This document shows positions 55,705 through 63,890 of a stretch of 64,000 bases of DNA, one piece after another. How positions within the stretch are numbered: position 1 is the first letter of the stretch; every line of letters begins with the position of its first letter. This stretch comes from Sulfurospirillum multivorans DSM 12446. Lineage in GTDB: Bacteria > Campylobacterota > Campylobacteria > Campylobacterales > Sulfurospirillaceae. The notes under the pieces are model-generated. The model was not told the origin of the DNA, made no database searches, and saw nothing but the letters and a program-made list of their open reading frames with translations. The stretch covers positions 3,047,654-3,111,653 of the forward strand of contig NZ_CP007201.1 of assembly GCF_000568815.1 (NCBI RefSeq), written 5' to 3'. The position numbers were made by a program, and so were the translations under genes.

Positions 55705-56319
55705 ATGCTTGATTTACACGATTTTGAATTTGCCAAAGTGCTTAACGGCGAGGAGTTTGACTATCTTTTACGCCATGCTAAACGCGTATCGATTCCTAAA
55801 CATACGATCCTTTTTTACCAAGAAGCGATTTGCAAAGATATTTTGCTCTTAGGCAAAGGCGAAATTGAGCTTTACATGTACGCAAAAAACGATCAAAAAA
55901 TCCCTCTGTATGCGCTCAAAGAAGGCGAACAGTGCGTCATCAACACCTCAAGCACCATCTCTCAAACGCCTGCGATTGGAACGGCGCAAAGTCTTAGCGA
56001 TGTTGAAGGCTGGATGGTCAGCGAAGAGGTGGTCAAATACCTCATGCATCGCTCGCCCTCGTACCTCAACTATGTTTTTCCCTTTTTACGTATCAAACTT
56101 GACGCTCTTGCGACACTGATTCAAGACATCAAATTTAAAAAACTCGACAGTCGCATCTTGGAGTGGCTTCGCGCTCACCCTTCAAAGATCGTTCAAGCAA
56201 CACATGAAGAGATCGCCGAAGCACTGGGTACATCGCGCGTTGTGATCAGTCGGGTGCTTAAAGACCTTGAAAAGCAGAACTTCGTGAAGTTGCACCGCAA
56301 AGCGATTGAGATTTTGTAA
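55705..56319 (+). CDS. Crp/Fnr-family transcription regulator
   Basis: This 204-residue protein has an N-terminal cyclic-nucleotide-binding-like beta-barrel (LLGKGEIELYMYAK) and a C-terminal winged helix with THEEIAEALGTSRVVISRVLKDLEKQ, the recognition helix. It lacks the FNR cysteine cluster. It is divergent from the peroxiredoxin gene and may control it or the downstream genes; no site for it can be named. A TACAAT box (55673-55678) and a TTACATGTAA copy (55686) precede the ATG. Confidence 0.85.
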   Translation: MLDLHDFEFAKVLNGEEFDYLLRHAKRVSIPKHTILFYQEAICKDILLLGKGEIELYMYAKNDQKIPLYALKEGEQCVINTSSTISQTPAIGTAQSLSDVEGWMVSEEVVKYLMHRSPSYLNYVFPFLRIKLDALATLIQDIKFKKLDSRILEWLRAHPSKIVQATHEEIAEALGTSRVVISRVLKDLEKQNFVKLHRKAIEIL

Positions 56320-56394
56320 CACTTTTGTAACGTATGTTACTGACAGAACAAGGTTAATTGTCTTATAATGATTCAAATTAGATAAGGAGTTAAA

Positions 56395-56622
56395 ATGAAA
56401 TGTAATATAGGAAAAACAGACCGAATGCTTCGTGCGATTGTGGGTGTTGCTGTGATTATTTTAGGGGTTATTTTTAACAGCTGGTTTGGGCTGATTGGTA
56501 TCGTGTTGCTGGCAACGGCACTGTTTCGTTTCTGCCCAGCGTACTTTCCTTTTTCCATCGACACGTCTAAAAATGATGATGGAACTTCATGCGGTGGTGG
56601 CGGTTGCGGCTGCGGTAAATAA
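56395..56622 (+). CDS. Small DUF2892-type inner-membrane protein
   Basis: This 75-residue protein starts MKCNIGKTDRMLRAIVG, has two hydrophobic stretches (AIVGVAVIILGVIF and IGIVLLATALFRF) separated by SWFG, then a CPAYFPF motif and a Gly/Cys-rich tail CGGGGCGCGK. The first part matches the YgaP-like DUF2892 family. The cysteine tail might bind metal. AAGGAG precedes the ATG. It may be co-regulated with the Crp/Fnr gene 75 bases upstream. Confidence 0.8.
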   Translation: MKCNIGKTDRMLRAIVGVAVIILGVIFNSWFGLIGIVLLATALFRFCPAYFPFSIDTSKNDDGTSCGGGGCGCGK

Positions 56623-56632
56623 TCTTTCTTAA

Positions 56633-56669
56633 GAGTCGCCCTTTTTAGGGGACTCCTCTGCTCTTTTTT
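56633..56669 (+). terminator. Rho-independent terminator
   Basis: GAGTC-G-CCCT and AGGG-GACTC pair around a T-rich loop, and a run of T follows after a short CTCTGC spacer (56661-56672). It is 10 bases after the DUF2892 gene. Confidence 0.75.
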
Positions 56670-56730
56670 TTTCTTAAACCTTTTTTCGCTAAAATACCCC
56701 TAATTCTTACATGTAAACAAAAGGCATACC

Positions 56731-57996
56731 ATGGGACAAACCATCACTGAAAAGATTTTTAGCGACCACGTGGGTCACGCTGTCAAAGCGGGCGAGATTA
56801 TCAAAAGTAAAATCGACATGGTCATCGGCAACGACATTACCACGCCCATTTCCATTAGGGCGTTTGAAGAGAGTGGCGCGACCAAGCTTGCCAACCCTGA
56901 TGGCTTTAGCATCGTCATGGATCACTACATTCCTGCCAAAGACATTGCCAGTGCCAATCAAGCCAAAATTAGCCGTGAATTTGCGTACAAACACGACCTT
57001 AAACACTATTTTGATGAAAAAGATATGGGCATTGAGCATGCGCTTTTACCTGAAAAAGGTCTTATCGTTCCAGGCGATGTCATCATCGGTGCCGATTCAC
57101 ACACCTGTACGCACGGCGCTCTTGGTGCTTTTGCTACGGGCATGGGTTCCACTGACCTTGCATTTGCGATGATCACCGGTGAGAACTGGTTTAAAGTACC
57201 CGAATCCATCAAAGTCGTCTTTAGTGGCAAACCTAAAAAATACGTTTACGGAAAAGATCTCATCCTTGAAGTGATTCGTATTTTAGGAGTTGACGGCGCG
57301 TTGTACCGAACGCTCGAATTTACAGGCGATACTATTGGCTATCTCAGTATGGATGATCGTTTCTCCTTGTGCAACATGGCGATTGAAGCGGGTGCCAAAA
57401 GCGGTATCGTCGCGGTGGATGACATTACCAAAGCCTTTTTAAACGACAAAAATCTTGCACGCGAGCCAAAATTCTTCTACTCAGACGAAGACGCTACCTA
57501 TGTCCACGTCCTTCACATCGATGTCGCGAACCTTGAGCCCGTGATTGCGTATCCATTTTTACCATCAAATGGCAAATCGATCAATGAAGCGGTCAAAGAT
57601 GATTTGAGCATCGATCAAGTCTTTATCGGCAGTTGCACCAACGGTCGTTTGGAAGATTTGCGTATCGCGGCAACCATCTTAAAAGGTCGCAAAGTCGCAC
57701 GTAAAACACGCCTTATCATCACCCCAGCAACACAAAAAATCTCCTTGCAAGCGCAAAAAGAGGGCTTGGTGGACATTTTTATAGAAGCAGGAGCCGTCTT
57801 TAGTAACCCAACCTGTGGTGCCTGTTTAGGCGGTTATATGGGCATTTTGGGCGAAGGGGAACGTTGTGTCTCCACGACCAATCGTAATTTTGTGGGACGC
57901 ATGGGTGCGCGCACCAGTGAGATTTATCTTGCCAACTCAGCCGTAGCAGCTGCCAGTGCCGTTATGGGCAAAATCACCGATCCAAGATCACTGTAA
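56731..57996 (+). CDS. leuC: 3-isopropylmalate dehydratase large subunit
   Basis: This [4Fe-4S] hydro-lyase isomerises 2- and 3-isopropylmalate in leucine synthesis, with LeuD as the small subunit. It has 421 residues, the shorter LeuC type, with GADSHTCTHGALG, the first cluster cysteine in GSCTNGR and the pair in PTCGACLGGYMG. leuD is not adjacent, which is unusual; mobA follows with TAATG overlap. Homoaconitase-type activity cannot be excluded from the sequence alone. Confidence 0.9.
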   Translation: MGQTITEKIFSDHVGHAVKAGEIIKSKIDMVIGNDITTPISIRAFEESGATKLANPDGFSIVMDHYIPAKDIASANQAKISREFAYKHDLKHYFDEKDMGIEHALLPEKGLIVPGDVIIGADSHTCTHGALGAFATGMGSTDLAFAMITGENWFKVPESIKVVFSGKPKKYVYGKDLILEVIRILGVDGALYRTLEFTGDTIGYLSMDDRFSLCNMAIEAGAKSGIVAVDDITKAFLNDKNLAREPKFFYSDEDATYVHVLHIDVANLEPVIAYPFLPSNGKSINEAVKDDLSIDQVFIGSCTNGRLEDLRIAATILKGRKVARKTRLIITPATQKISLQAQKEGLVDIFIEAGAVFSNPTCGACLGGYMGILGEGERCVSTTNRNFVGRMGARTSEIYLANSAVAAASAVMGKITDPRSL

Positions 57997-58571
57997 TGCC
58001 TTTGATCCCACTGCCTTTGGTGATTATTGCTGGTGGGAAAAGTTCGCGCATGGGAAGCGATAAAGCCTTGCTTCCCTTTGGCGGATTTAAAACACTCACC
58101 GAGTTTCAACTGCACAGGCTCAAACCTTACTTTTCTCGTTTACATGTAAGCGCTAAAAACAGCGAAAAATTTGCGTTTGAAGCCTCCTTTATCGACGATA
58201 ATCCAAACTTTGCCGACCACTCACCGCTCGTTGCACTGCTCTCCATTTTGGAGCAGTTACAAACGCCCGTGTGTGTGCTCAGCGTCGATACCCCGTTTGT
58301 CACGCCTGAGATTTTTGAAACACTGTATAAAAATTTTGAAGAGGGCGATGATGCGATTGTTGCCACCTCACCGTGCGCTTCGCATCAACTCTGCGCGATT
58401 TATGCTCCGTCCATTGTGAAAACCATTCGTGCGCAACTTGCCAAGAATGAGCACAAAATCCGCTCCGTTTTCAGCCAAAGCCGTACCAAATTTATCGCTT
58501 TTGAATCAGACGAGCCTTTTTTTAACCTTAACCATCCTGATGAATACCAAAAAGCACAGGAGCTTTTATGA
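57996..58571 (+). CDS. mobA: Molybdenum cofactor guanylyltransferase
   Basis: This enzyme adds GMP to molybdopterin to form the MGD cofactor used by enzymes such as nitrate or formate dehydrogenases. The 191-residue protein has the GTP-binding IIAGGKSSRMGSDKALLPFGG near residues 10-29, SVDTPFVTPE and NLNHPDEY. It overlaps leuC at its start and the frameshifted EAL gene at its end (ATGA). It fits moaC at the other end of the region. Confidence 0.92.
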   Translation: MPLIPLPLVIIAGGKSSRMGSDKALLPFGGFKTLTEFQLHRLKPYFSRLHVSAKNSEKFAFEASFIDDNPNFADHSPLVALLSILEQLQTPVCVLSVDTPFVTPEIFETLYKNFEEGDDAIVATSPCASHQLCAIYAPSIVKTIRAQLAKNEHKIRSVFSQSRTKFIAFESDEPFFNLNHPDEYQKAQELL

Positions 58572-59729
58572 TCGATTCACTGACTAACGTCTCTTCCCTC
58601 AATGCGTTTGAAGCCAAACTGCTTACATGTAAAAGCCCAAAACTCTTTTTGGTCGACATCAAACAGTTCAAAAATATCAATCTGGAGTTTGGCGACGAAG
58701 GGGGGAAATTTCGTATTGTGCGCGTTTTCGATGACGCTACAAAGCTTTGCAAGAGCCAAAGAGATGGAGCTTTTTCGCATACACGATGATAAATTTGCTC
58801 TTTTGCTCGACACTCCTTTTGAACTCTCCAAGATGGAGAACCTCATCTTTGCGCTGTCTGAAGAGATGGAGCGTCTAAGCTTTGCCTATCAAAATAAAAA
58901 TATCGAGGTCGAAGTTCACATCGGCATCAGTTTTGACCATTTTGAACCTTTGGAAAAAGCACAAAAAGCCCTTTTAGTCGCCAAAGCAGAAAATCAACCC
59001 TTTGTCACCTACTCCGAATTTGCCAATGTGTTGATGAGTGAAAACGAAGAAGCGATGGAAGCGATGATGAAAAGTGCGATTGAAAATGGGCAAATCGTGC
59101 TCCATTTTCAAGCGATTGTTGATCAAAATGAAGAGCCTTTTTACTACGAAGCACTCCTTCGCTTAGCCTATCATCAAACCCTCCAATCGCCCAAACTCTT
59201 TTTAAAAATTGCCAAAGAACGCAATCTCTACAATGCACTTTTTGAAAGCATCGCACACAAAGTAGCACAACTGTGCGACCAAACAGGGCTGCGCCTTGCA
59301 CTCAACCTCTCCTCTGAAGATCTGATCAACACCAACCATGTAAGCTTTTTGAAAACGTGTTTTGCAGAAAAATCAATCGTCCTAGAGATTCAATACGATC
59401 CAAAAACGCCTCTTGGAAATTTAAAAAAAGCGATGCGAGAACTCAAAGATGCGGGGCTGATGCTTGCGCTGGATAATGTCGAGCTGATCAACGAGTTTGA
59501 AGCAGGGCTCATTGATGTAATCAAAGTGCATGGTGATCTCATTCGAAATCTCGCACTGGGCGCATCTGCACAGCTTACATGTAAAAGCCTTGTCGTGCTA
59601 GCGCAGAGTAAACATATTCAAAGTGTGGCAACACACCTTAACGCAAAAGCCGTTGTTGAGGCTGCTCGTGAACTTGAATTTGATCTTTTTCAAGGCTATA
59701 TCTTCGAGCAACCTCATTCATTGGTCTAA
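58568..59729 (+). pseudogene. GGDEF-like/EAL protein with a one-base frameshift at a G6 tract
   Basis: The frame from ATG 58568 reads NLEFGDEGG and then loses homology at six G (58700-58705); the frame one base further on carries the natural continuation NFVLCAFSMTLQ, then the degenerate HDDKF in place of GGDEF and an EAL domain with YYEALLRL and ALNLSSEDL. Removing one G restores a single protein of about 387 residues. The two-frame picture may be a real mutation, a slippage site, or a sequence error. The GGDEF part is inactive by motif; the EAL part keeps EALLR but lacks several metal ligands I would expect. ATG overlaps the mobA stop. Confidence 0.82.
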
Positions 59730-59730
59730 C

Positions 59731-60861
59731 TTACTTGTCCTGCGCGTAAACCAGCGCTTCATCGATCTTAGAAAACTCTACCACCTGTAGTCCTTTATGA
59801 TCTTTCATAAACGTTTGCGCACTGGTGAGGGTTTTAAAAGGAATAAACTCTTTTCCCATCGGTCCTACAACATCGCTTCCCACAACATAAAATGCTTTCA
59901 TTCCATCGATCGCATCCCCCGTGTAGTAATCACTGACCAAAATGGTAAGCTCAGCATCTTTATGTTTCGTGTAATTGCCCCATTTTGAAGGCGCATGATA
60001 AAATTTCAACAGATCTTTCACACCATCAAACGCATGGCTAACAGGTTTGCCATTTTCACTGTAATTCATGCGCGCAGCCCATTTGGGATACTTGTAAACG
60101 AACATCCCGCATACAGGGCATTTTTCATCTTTTTCGACATGAATCGTTGTTTTATGCTCATGCGCTTCTAAACGTACAATTTCCCAAAGATACAGCGAAA
60201 CCGCTTGGAGTTCTTGTTCATTTAGCTCTCCACACACTTGCGTTTTTTTCAAACCAACTTTGAGCTCCGCAATGGTGTTAAACGCTTCGAGATGAATCTT
60301 CTCTTTTTCACATTTGCCATTGTAGATTTTCTCACCCATCGGGTACATACCCTTTTGCTTTTTCTTGATAAACTCATCAACATCATTGGCTAAAGAGGCT
60401 TTTGCTTTGGCAAAGGCTGCATCGAAATTCATCACTTCACCACCATTTTCTGTCGCAAATGCTTTGGCATCGGCTTCATTAGCAAAGGCAAGTTTACTGA
60501 CCATGCTCATCGTTCCAGGCACTTTGGAACCGACCACATAAAATGCACTCTTCACGTCGATGAGTTTTTCACTTTTGACATCGGTGACCACAATTTTAGA
60601 GATGTGTGATTCAATGGCTGGATAGTCCGCTGCAAGACATCTGATAGAGCAGTACTGTTTTGCGGTACCATCTTTTAAGATCACCCCATGTGACGTTTTG
60701 TAGAACATTTTCAGACTCATGCCACATATAGGACAATACGCTTTTTCATCCCCTTTTTGAATCAATTCTGGCTCACCCGTCGCCATTTTATTGAACTCAT
60801 TTGCGTGTAATCCCAATGCTAAAACGATTGCGAAAACGATCACCCATAGACTTTTTTGCAT
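59731..60861 (-). CDS. Double NosL-domain exported protein with a heme-less cytochrome-like linker
   Basis: This 376-residue exported protein has a signal peptide (SLWVIVFAIVLALGLHA). NosL-like domain 1 is around residues 30-165 (CPICGMSLKMFYKT, YCSIRCLAADYP) and domain 2 around 250-376 (CPVCGMFVYKYPKW, FDGVKDLLKFYH). NosL binds copper(I) and delivers it to nitrous oxide reductase. Between them (about 180-235) is a c-type-cytochrome-like stretch (EKIYNGKCEKEKIH, ELNEQELQAVSLYLW) without CxxCH. ATG 60861 is used, with AAGGAG before it; a longer frame to 60903 breaks the signal peptide. Confidence 0.82.
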   Translation of the reverse strand: MQKSLWVIVFAIVLALGLHANEFNKMATGEPELIQKGDEKAYCPICGMSLKMFYKTSHGVILKDGTAKQYCSIRCLAADYPAIESHISKIVVTDVKSEKLIDVKSAFYVVGSKVPGTMSMVSKLAFANEADAKAFATENGGEVMNFDAAFAKAKASLANDVDEFIKKKQKGMYPMGEKIYNGKCEKEKIHLEAFNTIAELKVGLKKTQVCGELNEQELQAVSLYLWEIVRLEAHEHKTTIHVEKDEKCPVCGMFVYKYPKWAARMNYSENGKPVSHAFDGVKDLLKFYHAPSKWGNYTKHKDAELTILVSDYYTGDAIDGMKAFYVVGSDVVGPMGKEFIPFKTLTSAQTFMKDHKGLQVVEFSKIDEALVYAQDK

Positions 60862-60993
60862 CCTTTGCTCCTTTTTGGAAAATTGTGTTGAGTCTATCGC
60901 CAAAGTGTTAAATTAGTGTTAAATGTCACACGTCATTGCATCATTTCTTTCTCCTTTATATTTGCTATAATGTCCAAAAATGAAGGAGAAATG

Positions 60994-61281
60994 ATGGTTA
61001 AGCATATTGTATTTTTTAAACTGCCTGATAATTCTGAGGCGTCTAAACAAGCGGTGAAAGATCGCATTATGAGTATGCAAGGCAAGCTTGATTTTGTGAA
61101 GCATCTGGAAGTTGGCATCAATTTTTGCACAGAAGAGCGAGCCTTTGATGTCGCCCTCATCAGTGATTTTGAGACCAAAGAGGATTTGCAAACCTACGCA
61201 ACGCATCCGATTCATGTCGAAGTGGTGAATTTCATCAAATCACTGAATGCCGTCTCTAAAGTGGTCGATTACGAGTATTAA
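60994..61281 (+). CDS. Stress-responsive A/B-barrel (Dabb) protein
   Basis: This 95-residue protein has the Dabb ferredoxin-like fold: VKHIVFFKLPDNSEA at the start and DVALISDFETKEDLQTYATHPIHVEVV, then the VVDYE end. The ATG at 60994 is chosen because AAGGAG is 5 bases away; the ATG at 60991 is too close. Its role is unknown. It overlaps the convergent EamA gene by 26 bases. Confidence 0.82.
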   Translation: MVKHIVFFKLPDNSEASKQAVKDRIMSMQGKLDFVKHLEVGINFCTEERAFDVALISDFETKEDLQTYATHPIHVEVVNFIKSLNAVSKVVDYEY

Positions 61282-62161
61282 TCTTTGAAAGCAACCCTTT
61301 AAAAAAAGGGAGGGAAGAGAGTATCGAACCAAGGACGATCAGGGCACACGCGATCCAAATTGCGCTGTTGGGAGCTGATCGTCCAAAAAGCACTAACATG
61401 AGTGTTGAAAGAAGCGGTGTCGCATACGAGAGCGAGCCAATTAACTTAATGTCACCTTGTTTCATCCCATAATCCCAGACAAAAAAAGCCACCCCAACGG
61501 GACCGAGTCCCAACCCAATTGCCGCGATACACTCTTCAAAAGTAGGCGTATACGTCTGCTCAAACACCAAATGTGCACATAAGGCAAGCAGTGCACTCGC
61601 ACCACAAAATCCGCCAACGCTGAGGGTGGGAACTGCACCAAAATAGCGTGAAAGCACCGAATAACTGCTCCAAATAAACGCACACAAAAGCGCGTACATG
61701 TAACCGTGCGTATACTGAGAAGAAAAAGCGATCTCTTTGCCAAATCCTAAAAGTACTAAAGCTCCCAAAAACCCTAAAAGGGCTCCTGCGATATGAAACC
61801 ATCGTAGTTTTTCATTGGGAAGAAAGCTGCTCAAAAGCACAATCAGCAAAGGCCAGAGGTAATTAATCAGATTGGCTTCCAAAGCAGGAGCACTTTTAAG
61901 CGCTAAAAAGTAAAAAAAGTGGTAACCAAAAAGACCGTAAATGCCCACTATCCAGACTTTCCATGGCAATCTCAGATGAATCATAATGCCTTTACCCTCT
62001 TTGATCCACAATCCAAGCCCAATCATAAATGCCACACTAAATGCCATAAACGTCAGCTGAAACGGGGGAATCTTTTGGGTAAAAACGGTAAAAAGTGCCA
62101 ACGTTGCCCACAGCAAAATGGCACTAAGCCCTGCAATATTTCCTTGTTGTATACGATTCAT
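61256..62161 (-). CDS. EamA/DMT-family exporter
   Basis: This 301-residue inner-membrane protein has ten membrane segments in two EamA halves, starting GNIAGLSAILLWATLALF. It has LINYLWPLLIVLLSS and GPVGVAFFVWDYGMKQGDIK, as in the YddG-like aromatic amino-acid exporter group. Substrate is inferred only. It is divergent from pldA. Confidence 0.85.
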   Translation of the reverse strand: MNRIQQGNIAGLSAILLWATLALFTVFTQKIPPFQLTFMAFSVAFMIGLGLWIKEGKGIMIHLRLPWKVWIVGIYGLFGYHFFYFLALKSAPALEANLINYLWPLLIVLLSSFLPNEKLRWFHIAGALLGFLGALVLLGFGKEIAFSSQYTHGYMYALLCAFIWSSYSVLSRYFGAVPTLSVGGFCGASALLALCAHLVFEQTYTPTFEECIAAIGLGLGPVGVAFFVWDYGMKQGDIKLIGSLSYATPLLSTLMLVLFGRSAPNSAIWIACALIVLGSILSSLPFFKGLLSKINTRNRPL

Positions 62162-62211
62162 TTTATATCCACCATTATTGCGTTATAATTTTATCTTTTG
62201 AAAGGTAACGC

Positions 62212-63258
62212 GTGAAAAAATTAGTTTTGTGTGCTATTCTAGCACAAATTCCTTGGGGGCTACTGGCAGATGAGCTCAGCGTTCTTGAGGATCAAGCCAA
62301 ACGTGGCGATGCGAAGGCTGCGTATGAGTTAGCCAAACAATACGAGGCACAGCACAATAATGAACGTTCATTATACTGGTACAAACAAGCGGCGATTTTA
62401 AGTTTTGAAGCCAAAACTTCCCAAAATAAAGAGTTAGAAAACAGCATTGCGCAACAGCACCAAAAAGCGGAACGCACGGAAGCCATCTACAGCTCTTTCT
62501 TAACACCGTATGACGATGACGAAGAGACACAAAGTTCGGTGCGCCAAATGGTCACCAAAACATTTGACATAGCGCCTTATAAGATGAACTATCTTCTGCC
62601 CATCACGTACGACACCGTCGATCACGCAAACAGAGATAATCAAGAGACCAAATTTCAAGTCAGTTTTCAAAAAGGCTTGACCGATAATCTTTTGGGGCTC
62701 AACGAGAGCTTTGTGGTTGCGTATACCCAAACCTCGTGGTGGCAAACGGCGTCTGATTCATCTCCGTTTCGCGAGAGCAATTATGAGCCAGAGCTTTTTA
62801 TGATTATGCCTCACTTTGATACCGATAGTTTCATCAAAGCCTATCAATTGGGTATCGTGCATCAATCCAATGGCCAAGGTGGTGATAAATCGCGTTCATG
62901 GAACAGAGTCTACGCCAAAGCCTTTTTCCAAGCAGGCGGACTTGTTATTTCACCTCGTGTCTGGTACCGTTTACCCGAGGATGAAGCAACCGATGATAAT
63001 CCCGACATTGATGACTATTTAGGGTATGGGGATTTGGAACTGATCTATCCGTGGAAAAAACAGACCTTTAAAGTATTGGTGCGCAACAATATGCGATCCA
63101 GTGAGAACAAAGGTGCGGTGCAATTTGACTGGACATTCCCAATGTGGGCAGAGAATTTATTTGGATACATTCAACTCTATAGCGGCTATTCAGAAAGTTT
63201 GATTGATTATAATAAACGAACCGATCGTATCGGCATAGGTTTTGCGCTTTCACGCTAA
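62212..63258 (+). CDS. pldA: Outer-membrane phospholipase A with N-terminal Sel1-like repeat
   Basis: This 348-residue protein has a signal peptide (MKKLVLCAILAQIPWGLLA), a region of Sel1/TPR-like helices (QAKRGDAKAAYELAKQY, NERSLYWYKQAAIL) and a C-terminal 12-strand barrel of the OMPLA type. The active-site His and Ser are visible in HQSNGQGGDKSRSWNRVY, and QVSFQKGLTDNL begins the barrel. It hydrolyses phospholipids in the outer membrane when activated by dimerisation and calcium. GTG at 62212 is the start with AAAGG before it. Confidence 0.88.
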   Translation: MKKLVLCAILAQIPWGLLADELSVLEDQAKRGDAKAAYELAKQYEAQHNNERSLYWYKQAAILSFEAKTSQNKELENSIAQQHQKAERTEAIYSSFLTPYDDDEETQSSVRQMVTKTFDIAPYKMNYLLPITYDTVDHANRDNQETKFQVSFQKGLTDNLLGLNESFVVAYTQTSWWQTASDSSPFRESNYEPELFMIMPHFDTDSFIKAYQLGIVHQSNGQGGDKSRSWNRVYAKAFFQAGGLVISPRVWYRLPEDEATDDNPDIDDYLGYGDLELIYPWKKQTFKVLVRNNMRSSENKGAVQFDWTFPMWAENLFGYIQLYSGYSESLIDYNKRTDRIGIGFALSR

Positions 63259-63272
63259 GTAGGATAAAAGGG

Positions 63273-63310
63273 GTAAAGAAACCCATGCCAAGAGCGTGGG
63301 GCTTCTTTAC
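63273..63310. terminator. Bidirectional terminator-like hairpin between pldA and the RRM gene
   Basis: GTAAAGAA and TTCTTTAC form 8 perfect pairs, extended inside by CCCATGC/GCGTGGG. The right arm runs into a TTTACATGTAA copy (63306-63316). It lies between two convergent genes. Confidence 0.7.
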
Positions 63311-63319
63311 ATGTAACGC

Positions 63320-63598
63320 CTAGTTAAAATCTCTTGGAGATCTTCTTGGGCGCTCTTCGCGAGGTCTGGCTTCATTCACTTTTAAAGTTCTTCCACCGAT
63401 CTCTTTCTCGTTTGTCGCTTCGATAGCAGCTAACGCTTCTGAATCATTTGGCATTTCAACAAAACCGAAACCTTTGGATCGTCCAGTCTCTCTATCACTG
63501 ATGATTCTTGCACTTGATACTTCACCATACGCTGAGAACATCTCTTTAAGTTGATCTCCCGTCATCTCATACTTTACATTGCCCACGTAAATATTCAT
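63320..63598 (-). CDS. RNA-binding protein with one RRM domain
   Basis: This 92-residue protein has one RNA recognition motif: NIYVGNVKYEMTGDQLKEMF has RNP2 (IYVGNV) and RSKGFGFVEM has RNP1, with an Arg-rich tail RPREERPRRS. Such Rbp proteins are common in cyanobacteria and Campylobacterota and are often cold-induced. ATG 63598 is chosen because AGGAG is about 10 bases before it; the ATG at 63607 is only 1 base away. A TACAAT-type -10 lies further upstream. Confidence 0.9.
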   Translation of the reverse strand: MNIYVGNVKYEMTGDQLKEMFSAYGEVSSARIISDRETGRSKGFGFVEMPNDSEALAAIEATNEKEIGGRTLKVNEARPREERPRRSPRDFN

Positions 63599-63797
63599 CT
63601 TGACCATACTCCTCATTTTTCAACCACCCGCGTTACCTTTTGCCCGTAACTACGTTAATTTCAAGGTAACTTGAATGACTTTTCATAATCATTGTAGCAT
63701 AAAATCAAGATTTCTAGTCTGCAAGTGGGCTGTTTTTCTGAATAATGAGAAAAAATGACACACTCTTATCACACGTATGACTTAAGAGAAATGGTGT

Positions 63798-63863
63798 TAT
63801 AATAGATTTGACTTCTTTTCCAAGCAGCAGGGCAGATTCAATCACCTAAGTGCCGAAGAGAAG
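63798..63863 (+). promoter_or_regulatory. moaC promoter and foldable leader
   Basis: TATAAT lies at 63798-63803. The leader that follows folds: CTTCTTTTC (63812-63820) pairs with GAAGAGAAG (63855-63863) over nine base pairs with one G-U, and GGCA (63831-63834) pairs with TGCC (63851-63854), stacked on it. The region GAGGGGCGG then precedes the ATG. This is compatible with a riboswitch or protein-bound leader; I cannot identify the class. Confidence 0.45.
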
Positions 63864-63890
63864 AAACCAAGTAAAACCAAAGAGGGGCGG

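Noticed and set aside
58602-58850. A separate gene start at 58602 for the EAL protein
   Set aside because: Its first 30 or so residues are the wrong-frame translation of the GGDEF part; the true N-terminus is in the frame from 58568, so this is one frameshifted gene.
63812-63863. Direct naming of the moaC leader as a Moco riboswitch
   Set aside because: The helices are visible but I could not place the conserved core of that class; the class is left open.
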